A stretch of 64,000 bases of DNA from UBA2336 sp964404445 (GTDB lineage: Bacteria; Bacteroidota; Bacteroidia; Cytophagales; Cyclobacteriaceae). Under the pieces are notes generated by a model. It was not told the DNA's origin and searched no databases. It saw only the letters and a program-made list of their open reading frames with translations. Each line of letters starts with the position of its first letter. Position 1 is the first letter of the stretch. The translations under genes were made by a program, and so were the position numbers. The DNA is taken from contig CAYOJW010000003.1 of NCBI GenBank assembly GCA_964404445.1, positions 496,001-560,000 on the forward strand. Direction: 5' to 3'. Shown piece after piece: positions 27,151 to 34,926 of this stretch.

Positions 27151-27181
27151 TTGATTACCAACAGCGCCATACTTTGTATGG
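27151..27181 (+). promoter_or_regulatory. possible promoter and small palindrome ahead of the beta-barrel gene
   Basis: A TTG at 27151-27153 and TACTTTG at 27170-27176 are 16 bases apart and resemble the Bacteroidota -33/-7 pair, although the -7 element is one base short of TAnnTTTG. The -7 region lies within the perfect inverted repeat CCATAC-TTT-GTATGG (27167-27181), a possible operator. It lies 50 bases before the ATG at 27232. Confidence 0.35.
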
Positions 27182-27231
27182 TAAACTGTTAGAAGATCAG
27201 CAACAGGCAGTTAAAACCTAAACCTCAAAAT

Positions 27232-27882
27232 ATGTGCAAAAAACTATATCTGTTAATGCTGTTGCTGATTAGCCTTTCCTTTACAGGGAAAGCCCAGAAC
27301 CGAAAATTGGAAATCTCATTGAAAGGCTCTTTGAATTTCATGGAATATGAACTAAAAGAGCCAGGTATTGTGAGTGGTTTTAATTATTTTGTTTCGCCCG
27401 AAATTACATATTATATAAAACCGGGTTTTGGGGTAGGCTTGAATTTTAGCATTCCACTTTATATTAATAGCCCGTTTTACAACGCTCCTTATGGAAGGTA
27501 TGAATCAGGAGATGCAAAAATTTTTAATACAGGAATATCAGCACATTTTTCAACAAATCGTCAAAAGCTGATAAGGCTTCATGGTACTGTTGGGCTTTCG
27601 TATATGAAAGAAACATACACATTAACAGGATATGAATCTATATACGATCCTGATTCAGATGAGTACATATATACCCCCCTGCCCGAGATAAATGCTTCGC
27701 CTTCTGGTTTAGCGTATTCAGCAAGTGTAGGGCTTGGCGTGAGAATTACCCGATCAATTGTATTTAACCTGCTTGATGTAAAGGGCGGCTTGTTAAGTAA
27801 AAACTATGGTAACAGTTCAGGTAGTGGACATTTTATTGGATTTGAGAGTGGATTTATTTTCATGTTTCTTAAAGAGAAGTAA
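27232..27882 (+). CDS. outer-membrane beta-barrel-like protein, unknown family
   Basis: 216 residues with a signal peptide (about 1-21, LYLLMLLLISLSFTGKAQ). The rest alternates aromatic and polar residues in short strands (FVSPEITYYIKPGFGVGLNF; ISAHFSTNRQKLIRLHGTVGLSY; YSASVGLGVRITRSIVFNL) and ends near an aromatic-rich strand, like a small outer-membrane barrel. No named family is recognised. The stop is only 3 bases from the start of the WD40-caspase gene, so the two are surely co-transcribed and may work together. Confidence 0.65.
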   Translation: MCKKLYLLMLLLISLSFTGKAQNRKLEISLKGSLNFMEYELKEPGIVSGFNYFVSPEITYYIKPGFGVGLNFSIPLYINSPFYNAPYGRYESGDAKIFNTGISAHFSTNRQKLIRLHGTVGLSYMKETYTLTGYESIYDPDSDEYIYTPLPEINASPSGLAYSASVGLGVRITRSIVFNLLDVKGGLLSKNYGNSSGSGHFIGFESGFIFMFLKEK

Positions 27883-27885
27883 CCT

Positions 27886-29856
27886 ATGAAAAAAGCATTA
27901 TTGTTTGTTATTGCGTTCAGCGTGTGTTCCGTTTGTTTTAGCCAGGCTAAATATACAAGGAAGCATAGCGGGTTTGCTGCCGTGGCATATTCTGAACAAC
28001 AGTATATAGCTCTGTCGAAGAACAACGAAATATTTGTATATCCTGTAAATTCAGAAACACTCTCTGTCAAGCTATCTGAAAGCAGCAGGGCTGATATAAA
28101 TTCTCTGTTTTTCAGAAAAGAGGGGACAGAGATCGTTTCTGTTTCGGAAAACGGGATTAGCATCTGGAATTTTACTAACAAAGTCAGAATAGCAAACTGG
28201 GAAGTACAAAAAACCATCCTTGCAAGCACCCTTGTAGATAATAAGCACGTTGCCTTTATTACAGATTCGGAACTGCACGTATTTGATATAGACGAGGGGA
28301 AAACGATTTTCACCAAATCTAAGCACGGAAAGTTTATCCGGTGTGTAGCCTCTTCGGCAGACGGAAAATTTATTGTTACTGGGGGCGGTGACAACAGCGT
28401 GATTATTCAGGATGCAGTAACAGGCGAAACAACAAATCAATATGCAGTTCACACAAACCTTGTCAGGGCAGTGGACATAAGCCCTGACGGGCTGCTGATT
28501 GCCAGCGGTGATGACGGAGGAGCCGTACTGGTAACTGATTTAACAGGGGTGATAAAATTTATGTTCTCGCAAGCAAAAGGGTGGGTGAGGTCTATTAAGT
28601 TTAGCCCGGACAATAAATATCTCGCATTTGGTGATGAGTATGGTAATGTATTTGTCTATTCTTTGGAAAATGGGTTGTTAACTGAAAAATACAATGTAGG
28701 CTCATCGCCTGTAACCGCACTTGTTTTTAGCCCGGAGGGTAAAGAGTTATCGCTTGTTAATTCGATTGTTACAAAAGCGGTAAAAAGCGTGGATGTTTCA
28801 AAATTACAGATAGCATCTGCATATCATTTAAAAGACCAAAAAGATAACACACCGCCACAAATATATGTTTCAAGTCCGCAAAATATACAAGACGATAAAA
28901 CAAGGGTTTACACCGATATGATTGACATACGCGGTACGCTTATGGACGAGTCGGGCATTAGAAACCTGCGGGTAAATGGGAAAGACGTGCCACTCAAAGA
29001 AAACAACAACTTTGTGATTCACCTGCCCCTTGCCATGGGCGATAATGCGGTGGTGATTGAGGCCAAAGATATTAACGATAATATATCGGTAAAACGCTTT
29101 ACCGTGCAGCGCAAAAACATGACAGGCGAAGAGTACAGCGCGGCCAAAGCAACGAACTATCTTTTTGTAGTGGGCATTAACGATTACGAGCATTTCCCCA
29201 GGCTGAACAATGCCGTTAAAGATGCCAACGATATTGCCAATGCGCTTTTAAAGCAGTACAGCTTTGAGTTTGATAACCTCGTTATGCTTAAAAATGAACA
29301 GGCTACACGTTCTAATATTTATAAGAGTTTACGCTCGTTAATCGAACAGGTAACCCCGCAGGATAATTTGCTGATCTATTTCTCAGGGCACGGCTATTTT
29401 GACGGTCGGCTGAACGAGGGCTACTGGATTCCCGTTGATGCCGAGCTTAACAACAGCGGTGATTACCTTTCAAACTCCGATCTTCTTAAAATCATCGGTA
29501 ATATCGATTCGCAACATACCTTTCTGATAGCCGATGCGTGTTTTTCGGGCTCGCTGTTTTCAGAATCGAAACGCGGCTATGCCGAAAACGTAGAGCGCTT
29601 TAAATCGCGGTGGGGTTTGGCCTCGGGTCGGTTAGAAACGGTTTCGGATGGTGCTATTGGTAAGAACAGCCCGTTTGCTACGGCCACACTTACTTTTTTA
29701 AATGACAACAAAAAAGATAAAGTTGCCATATCGGAACTGATACAATACGTTAAACTGAAAGTTTCCGAAACGTCTGACCAAACACCCTTAGGCAACCCGC
29801 TTAAAGTAAACGGTGACGAGGGCGGTGAAATGGTTTTGTATAAAAGGAAGAATTAA
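27886..29856 (+). CDS. exported WD40-repeat caspase-family (C14) peptidase
   Basis: 656 residues: signal peptide (1-20, CSVCFSQ), a WD40 beta-propeller region (about 25-300, with VASSADGKFIVTGGGDNSV, VDISPDGLLIASGDDGG, IKFSPDNKYLAFGDEYG), a beta-rich linker (about 325-410) and a C-terminal caspase domain from about 420. Catalytic His502 lies in YFSGHGYFDG and Cys552 in IADACFSGSLF. WD40-caspase fusions are known in cyanobacteria and other bacteria, where the propeller senses or binds a partner. The signal peptide puts this one outside the cytoplasm. It follows the beta-barrel gene by 3 bases. Confidence 0.88.
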   Translation: MKKALLFVIAFSVCSVCFSQAKYTRKHSGFAAVAYSEQQYIALSKNNEIFVYPVNSETLSVKLSESSRADINSLFFRKEGTEIVSVSENGISIWNFTNKVRIANWEVQKTILASTLVDNKHVAFITDSELHVFDIDEGKTIFTKSKHGKFIRCVASSADGKFIVTGGGDNSVIIQDAVTGETTNQYAVHTNLVRAVDISPDGLLIASGDDGGAVLVTDLTGVIKFMFSQAKGWVRSIKFSPDNKYLAFGDEYGNVFVYSLENGLLTEKYNVGSSPVTALVFSPEGKELSLVNSIVTKAVKSVDVSKLQIASAYHLKDQKDNTPPQIYVSSPQNIQDDKTRVYTDMIDIRGTLMDESGIRNLRVNGKDVPLKENNNFVIHLPLAMGDNAVVIEAKDINDNISVKRFTVQRKNMTGEEYSAAKATNYLFVVGINDYEHFPRLNNAVKDANDIANALLKQYSFEFDNLVMLKNEQATRSNIYKSLRSLIEQVTPQDNLLIYFSGHGYFDGRLNEGYWIPVDAELNNSGDYLSNSDLLKIIGNIDSQHTFLIADACFSGSLFSESKRGYAENVERFKSRWGLASGRLETVSDGAIGKNSPFATATLTFLNDNKKDKVAISELIQYVKLKVSETSDQTPLGNPLKVNGDEGGEMVLYKRKN

Positions 29857-29858
29857 GA

Positions 29859-29890
29859 GGCGTCTGACACTTTCAAAGTGTCTTGACGCC
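29859..29890. repeat. imperfect hairpin after the WD40-caspase gene
   Basis: GACACTTT-C-AAAGTGTC is a perfect inner palindrome, flanked by GGCGTC and GACGCC with small bulges. It starts 3 bases after the stop. No T-tract follows, so it may be an RNA end-stabilising hairpin or a short REP. Confidence 0.6.
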
Positions 29891-29909
29891 TATGTCAGCG
29901 AGGGAAGGG

Positions 29910-30161
29910 TTATAACGTCAAAGCGTTAAGTTCTTTACTGTTTAAATAAAGTGTGTCGGAGTCAAAATCCGTTTCTTCATCCCATAGTACAGTACCATAG
30001 GCTACTCTTGCTTTTCGGCAATACGATTCGTCTTTTAGTTTTTCAAATACTGGGTAGTTAAGATAGGGAGTTAAATCAAACTCCTTTCGCTCACCATTTA
30101 CAAACGTGATCTCTAATTTGTAAGGGCTTTTATAGGCTACCGTTTTAATTCTTGGATTCAT
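29910..30161 (-). CDS. DUF2442 domain-containing protein
   Basis: 83 residues, MNPRIKTVAYKSPYKLEITF then GERKEFDLTPYLNYPVFEKL and VLWDEETDFDSDTLY. This is the complete DUF2442 pattern (short beta-rich protein). Such genes are often near DUF4160 genes or toxin-antitoxin-like pairs; no partner is seen here, and the function is unknown. Confidence 0.82.
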   Translation of the reverse strand: MNPRIKTVAYKSPYKLEITFVNGERKEFDLTPYLNYPVFEKLKDESYCRKARVAYGTVLWDEETDFDSDTLYLNSKELNALTL

Positions 30162-30215
30162 TAATTATTCCAATAATAATCATTTTCCTCTAAACAAATA
30201 TACGGTCTGACCAAA

Positions 30216-30431
30216 AGGGGGTGTGCGACAGTTTTGTAGGGCTTCAATTAGTTAATGTTTAAGCCCGTAGGGCTGAAAGGATATTAGAATGAATAGGGTA
30301 AATAAAACGGAACTCCGTAGGAGTGGGATATATCACCCCTACGGGGTTCGCACATCTTTCCAATTTGGTTTCTATTAACATTTCATCCCTTCGGGATTTT
30401 GGATATTTTTTCGCAAAACTGTCGTACACCC
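30216..30431. mobile_element. MITE-like element, about 216 bases, with terminal inverted repeats and flanking 7-base duplication
   Basis: Terminal repeats GGGTGTGCGACAGTTTTG (30219-30236) and CAAAACTGTCGTACACCC (30414-30431) are reverse complements with one mismatch in 18. GACCAAA occurs directly before the left end (30209-30215) and directly after the right end (30432-30438), as expected of a target-site duplication. The interior has no open frame and contains shorter repeats (CCCGTAGGGCT, CTCCGTAGGAGTG, CATCCCTTCGGGAT). It carries no transposase, so it would depend on one elsewhere. It lies between the DUF2442 and DUF5686 genes, and the gap 30162-30452 holds nothing else. Confidence 0.6.
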
Positions 30432-30452
30432 GACCAAAGGTCTGAACGTGTA

Positions 30453-32948
30453 TTAAAACGAAAACCTGAACGAAGGTTTTACAATGAAACCATAAACACC
30501 CGGATTGTCGAGGTCGGTGAGGCGCCATGTAAAATCGATGCGGGCAATTTTAAAAATGTTTTCGATGCCAAAGCCCACTTCGTAATATGCTTTGTTAAGC
30601 GGATTGAGCTTTTCGGTAAACAGGTATTTCGCCTCGTTGTTTTCGGTACTGATGCCGCCCCACCAGCCTCGCGCAAATACAAGACTACGCCACTTGAGTT
30701 TGTTTAACAATGGTATGCGATCGAAAATCAATCCATCGAAATGATGGTGTACGGTAGCCGTGACAAACTCATCGCTGGCGTACTCTAAAAAATTCATGAG
30801 GTTAAAAGCGTAATCGTCATGGAAAACAATCTGGTTGGCAAACGGAATGTTCAGGTACGGATAGGGAACCGTGCCGAATGTTTTTCCGGCCTCCACATAA
30901 TAGCGTGTATAGCCTAATTTGTTCATGCGCACATTTTGGCGCAGTTGAATGTTTAATTTTTGAAAGTTCAATCCTGAGTTAAACAATTCTTCATCAGCCC
31001 AACGCCACTGGATGGCCATATCAGGAAATTTGCGGAAATAATTTTTCTTTTCGGCTGTGTAAAATTCACCGGTAAGGTTTGAGTTTTGCCAACTGTATTT
31101 CAGTGTTAAGCCGATGCCTGCGGCATTGTATTCTTCTACCGGAAGTACAACACCCACTTCCGTAAAGGTATTCGTACCGGTAGGGGCGATGGTATTGTTG
31201 AAGTAGTTTGCGCGAAGCATTAATCCGGTAGCGAGCGATGTTTCGATGTAGGTGTTGATGTCGCGTACATAGTTGCGTGAAGATGTACCGCCATATTGAA
31301 CAAATGAAGCAAAGATGTGGTCGATTTCGATGTTGTTGAAACTGCGGCTTAGCTGTTCGATGTCGTATTTGTACGATGCACCAACGCGGTGAGGCTTACG
31401 CAGATTTTTACTGAAGTTCCATGAGAAATCGCCTTTGTATTTCCATTTTTCATCGCGCAGACCGTAAGCCACGTAAGCCGAAAAGTTGAAAGGCATGGCA
31501 AGCCGCTGATTGGTACGCAGTCCGAATTTAAAACGCGAATGTTCAACCTGGTTGTAGCTGTAAAACGAATAAAAGCTCCCGATTTCGATTTTACCAACCG
31601 GTATATAACCCGTTACTACTGCGAGGATAATGTTTTTGCGCAGGATAAAAGCCGGATCGTTTTCGATGCGGTTAACCATCGTTACCACTTTTTCTTCTTC
31701 GGCCGTTAAGGCCGTGTGGCGGTTGGTTTTCCAATAGGTTTCGTTGTGCAGATGGGCGCTGTCGCTTTCTACAATAATTTCGTTGCCTTTGAACACGGCA
31801 GCGGGCAAGGGTTCGTTAACTTTATACTTCCGGTAGGTAGAAGTTTTCCGGCCAAAAAAACCGGTAAAGGTGGCCGAGTTTTCCACCACGGTAAAATCGC
31901 CCAATACCTGCGAGGCTTCGGGCATCCAGTACCGGCCGTCAACTTTCTGGTATTTCTGGCTTACCCAATAACTGCGTACAAAGTTTACGTTGGCAAAAAT
32001 ATCAAAGCGGACATCAACCTTGCGCAAAGCGTGTGTTTCGGCATCGATATACATATCGCCTGTAAAGGCAAGCTGGCGTTTAAGTTTTGGGATGAACGAA
32101 ATGATGTAAACCTTTTCGTTGTTTTCCATCACGCTGTCTTCGAGGTTATAGTAGTAATGATTTTTGTAGTTGTCGTGGATAGGACTTGGAAAACTTTTAT
32201 CTAAAATCACCACAAAGTTGTCGTACAGGTTAGGGGTAACATACAAATCATCTACAAACTGCATGATCTTCGGGCCTTTTAAACCGGTGGTATTGGTAGC
32301 CTTCACAACATCGCGCCTGTCAACCGGATTTTTTTTATAAAAGTGATCAATATGTTTTTCCACTAACAATACGGGCAGGTACGATACACCATCGGAAGTG
32401 GTATCGGCATTTTCCCAGATCCAATCGAAAGGGCGCAGCAACATACTTTTCTTTAAACCTTCCGTAAGGTGGTTCAGGTCAAACCTGATTTTTGAGTATT
32501 CTTCGCACGCATAGCTGTCGCGGTTATCGGGATTGTTTGTTTTTTTATTCTTCACTACCCGGTCGAGGATCGGGAAGGCCGGGTTATCATCATAGCTCAC
32601 CGATACTTCCTGCAAGTATGCAAACTGGGGCTTTAGCCAGATGGTGATTTTTTGATCGGTGTTTGGCGTAACAGCCACGGTTTTTGAATAATACCCGAGG
32701 TAGGTAATGGCCAGCGAGTCCATTTTTTTGTCTTTTTGCTGTATCTGGATTTTAAAATACCCCGTGGTGTCGGTGCGGGTGCCCGTGTTGCTTCCTTTAA
32801 AGAAAACGTGCGCAAACATGAGCGGGGTTTTGCTTCCTTCTTCCAGTACATACCCCTCAACCGTTGTGGTTTGCGCCAGGGTAAGATGGTAAACAAGCAG
32901 GAGGGCGGACAGCAGAAACGGTTTTACCAAAAAGCTTTTCACAAACAA
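30453..32948 (-). CDS. DUF5686 outer-membrane protein with carboxypeptidase-like regulatory domain
   Basis: 831 residues. Signal peptide at 1-25 (FLLSALLLVYHLTLAQ); a CarboxypepD_reg-like beta-sandwich (about 27-105, TTVEGYVLEEGSKTPLMFAH, TGTRTDTTGYFKI); then the DUF5686 region (SYDDNPAFPILDRVVKNKKTNNPDN) and a long C-terminal barrel ending YGFIVKPSFRFSF, with a terminal aromatic residue as in outer-membrane barrels. Related proteins occur widely in Bacteroidota, but their role is unknown. Expressed alone on the minus strand. Confidence 0.85.
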   Translation of the reverse strand: MFVKSFLVKPFLLSALLLVYHLTLAQTTTVEGYVLEEGSKTPLMFAHVFFKGSNTGTRTDTTGYFKIQIQQKDKKMDSLAITYLGYYSKTVAVTPNTDQKITIWLKPQFAYLQEVSVSYDDNPAFPILDRVVKNKKTNNPDNRDSYACEEYSKIRFDLNHLTEGLKKSMLLRPFDWIWENADTTSDGVSYLPVLLVEKHIDHFYKKNPVDRRDVVKATNTTGLKGPKIMQFVDDLYVTPNLYDNFVVILDKSFPSPIHDNYKNHYYYNLEDSVMENNEKVYIISFIPKLKRQLAFTGDMYIDAETHALRKVDVRFDIFANVNFVRSYWVSQKYQKVDGRYWMPEASQVLGDFTVVENSATFTGFFGRKTSTYRKYKVNEPLPAAVFKGNEIIVESDSAHLHNETYWKTNRHTALTAEEEKVVTMVNRIENDPAFILRKNIILAVVTGYIPVGKIEIGSFYSFYSYNQVEHSRFKFGLRTNQRLAMPFNFSAYVAYGLRDEKWKYKGDFSWNFSKNLRKPHRVGASYKYDIEQLSRSFNNIEIDHIFASFVQYGGTSSRNYVRDINTYIETSLATGLMLRANYFNNTIAPTGTNTFTEVGVVLPVEEYNAAGIGLTLKYSWQNSNLTGEFYTAEKKNYFRKFPDMAIQWRWADEELFNSGLNFQKLNIQLRQNVRMNKLGYTRYYVEAGKTFGTVPYPYLNIPFANQIVFHDDYAFNLMNFLEYASDEFVTATVHHHFDGLIFDRIPLLNKLKWRSLVFARGWWGGISTENNEAKYLFTEKLNPLNKAYYEVGFGIENIFKIARIDFTWRLTDLDNPGVYGFIVKPSFRFSF

Positions 32949-33046
32949 TTCTATCAGGTTTCAAAAATACAAAATCGGGTGTTCTTTTATAAACAACAAT
33001 TATTCCGTAAGGATTGATTTTATTTGCACTTCTTAGTTTGTTCGGG

Positions 33047-34165
33047 ATGCAGTTTACCTATAAGACACGCGATTTTTTAAACCTTGCCGGTCACACGGCT
33101 ATGGGTACCGATTTGATTACCTGGCTGCACGTATTGAAGCAAAACAAGTATGCCATCGAACCGCCTTTTATTCCGAAGGCATTGTTTATCACGGCTACGG
33201 CCATGTTTAACGCACCGTTTCAGTTGACTGAAAAAATACTGTACGATACACGCATCAACAAACAACAGGTAAAGAACCCGGTTTTTATTTTGGGGCATCC
33301 GCGAAGCGGCACTACCTATCTGCAATACCTGTTGGGGCAAGACCCGGCCTTTGCGTATTGCTCAACATTTGAAGGACTTGTACCGCATATTTTTTTGTCG
33401 GGAGGTAAGCTGTTACAATGGGCGATGCAGCAGGTGATGCCCGCCACACGGCCGCAGGACAATGTGCGCGTAAGCGCTACGCTGCCGGTAGAGGAGGAGT
33501 TTGCGATGGCGAATATCAGCCGTACTTCGTGGGTGCATGGATTGTATTTTCCGAAATCGCTGGAGCGTGTGTTTAACGAGGCGGTAGTGTTTGCCGATAC
33601 GAAAGAAGTTGAACATTGGAAAAAACGTTTTTTGTATTTCTTAAAAAAGCTTACCTATAAATATCCCGGTAAACAATTATTGCTGAAAAGCCCGGCCAAT
33701 ACAGGCAGACTTCGTGAGCTGCATGAATTGTTTCCCGATGCGAAGTTTGTACACATTCACCGCCATCCGTATGAAGTGTATCAATCAACAGAACGATTGT
33801 ATGAAAAGATACTTCCGGTAGTAAGTTTTCAGCGGGCTGATCCGCAGATGGTGAAAGAACATATTTTTTATTTCTATGAAATGATGTACCGCAAATACTT
33901 GCGCGATAAAGAAACAATTCCGGCTAATCAGCTAATTGAATTTTCCTATACCGATTTTGTGGCGAACCCCATCGCGATGATGGAAAAAACCTACGAGCAG
34001 CTTTCGTTGGGTGGTTTTAACAATGCTAAAAAGTTTCTTGAAAAAGAAGTTGCCGAAACACGCGATTACCAGAAAAACGTCTATCACTCAATAGACGTTG
34101 CAACACGCGAACGCATCGCAAGCCAGTGGAAATTTGCGTTTGATGCGTTTGGGTATAGTGTTTAA
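33047..34165 (+). CDS. sulfotransferase family protein
   Basis: 372 residues. The PAPS-binding 5' loop is GHPRSGTT (83-90) and the 3'-phosphate motif is within LLLKSPANTGRLRELHELFPDAKFVHIHRHP (given in parts: LLLKSP, FVHIHRHP). These define a PAPS-dependent sulfotransferase of the Sulfotransfer_3 type. The substrate (a lipid, carbohydrate or small molecule) is unknown. The start was placed at the ATG at 33047; the TTG at 33014 adds a hydrophobic leader that is unlikely. It diverges from the DUF5686 gene. Confidence 0.86.
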   Translation: MQFTYKTRDFLNLAGHTAMGTDLITWLHVLKQNKYAIEPPFIPKALFITATAMFNAPFQLTEKILYDTRINKQQVKNPVFILGHPRSGTTYLQYLLGQDPAFAYCSTFEGLVPHIFLSGGKLLQWAMQQVMPATRPQDNVRVSATLPVEEEFAMANISRTSWVHGLYFPKSLERVFNEAVVFADTKEVEHWKKRFLYFLKKLTYKYPGKQLLLKSPANTGRLRELHELFPDAKFVHIHRHPYEVYQSTERLYEKILPVVSFQRADPQMVKEHIFYFYEMMYRKYLRDKETIPANQLIEFSYTDFVANPIAMMEKTYEQLSLGGFNNAKKFLEKEVAETRDYQKNVYHSIDVATRERIASQWKFAFDAFGYSV

Positions 34166-34326
34166 CCTTGAATAGTATTATCTTGGGAATAATTATAATA
34201 GTCTTCATCTTTCAGAAGATCGTTGATTTCACTATTTGATTCTTCGTCTGTTAAGAGTAAGCCAAGTTCAATCTGTTTTCTTGCTTCTTGAATAGTTTCT
34301 TTTTGTTTTTCAGTTAGTAGGTACAT
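34162..34326 (-). CDS. small helical protein, possibly an orphan antitoxin
   Basis: 54 residues: MYLLTEKQKETIQEARKQIE, then LGLLLTDEESNSEINDLLKD. The short acidic helical pattern with a TEKQKETIQEAR start resembles antitoxins or addiction-module proteins of Bacteroidota, but no toxin gene is adjacent, so the call is weak. Its stop overlaps the sulfotransferase stop by 4 bases on the opposite strand. Confidence 0.45.
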   Translation of the reverse strand: MYLLTEKQKETIQEARKQIELGLLLTDEESNSEINDLLKDEDYYNYSQDNTIQG

Positions 34327-34338
34327 ATTAGGGGTCTT

Positions 34339-34889
34339 TTATATCTTAAATTTTTTTAAATCTTTTTCGACTCTGTTCTTTAGTTGAATGAATTTTAATA
34401 AATAAAGAATCGGATGAAGTGGTGATTGAATGCCTCCATCGGCAACAAACTCGCCATTGAACAGTATGTTGTTATTGTTAAATACTATTGTTATACGATT
34501 GTATGATTTTTGTTCATGAATTTATAATACCTACGGGAAGTCCATATTGCTCCAGTATCAATAAATGTGTTTTTGTTGAAAACTTTTTTGAGGTGATTTT
34601 TAGCTATAGTTTTGTTTAACTCAAGATTATTGGTTGCTTTAATTGAGAGTAGCCGGTCACGCATTAGAATTCCATATATTGTTATTAATATTAAAGGTGA
34701 TAATAACCAAACGAGAATAAATCCCTCTTCTAAGTTGTTCCATAGAGTAAAAAGCGATATGAATACTAACAATCCAATCCATAAAATGCTAATGAGATAG
34801 CCTATAAAGACTTCGCTCTTCCTATCAAAATTGCGGTTGTTTTCAATAAGTCTTTTACGTCTAACTGTTTTTTCAAAATTTAACCTCAT
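34339..34889 (-). pseudogene. frameshifted small membrane protein
   Basis: From the ATG at 34889 a 132-residue frame encodes two membrane helices (about 28-48 and 58-76) and ends early at TAA 34493-34491 (FMNKNHTIV). A second frame, one base back, is open from 34521 to the TAA at 34341-34339. It encodes 60 residues including ITIVFNNNNILFNGEFVADG and SPLHPILYLLKFIQLKNR, which reads as the natural C-terminal half of a common Bacteroidota membrane protein with a pattern like ...ITIIYDENDILIN... . The two halves overlap within about 30 bases, so one deleted base (or a sequencing error) near 34491-34521 would explain it. Confidence 0.72.
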
Positions 34890-34926
34890 AGTGTATTATT
34901 GGTTGTTTAAGGTAATCTTAATCTAA

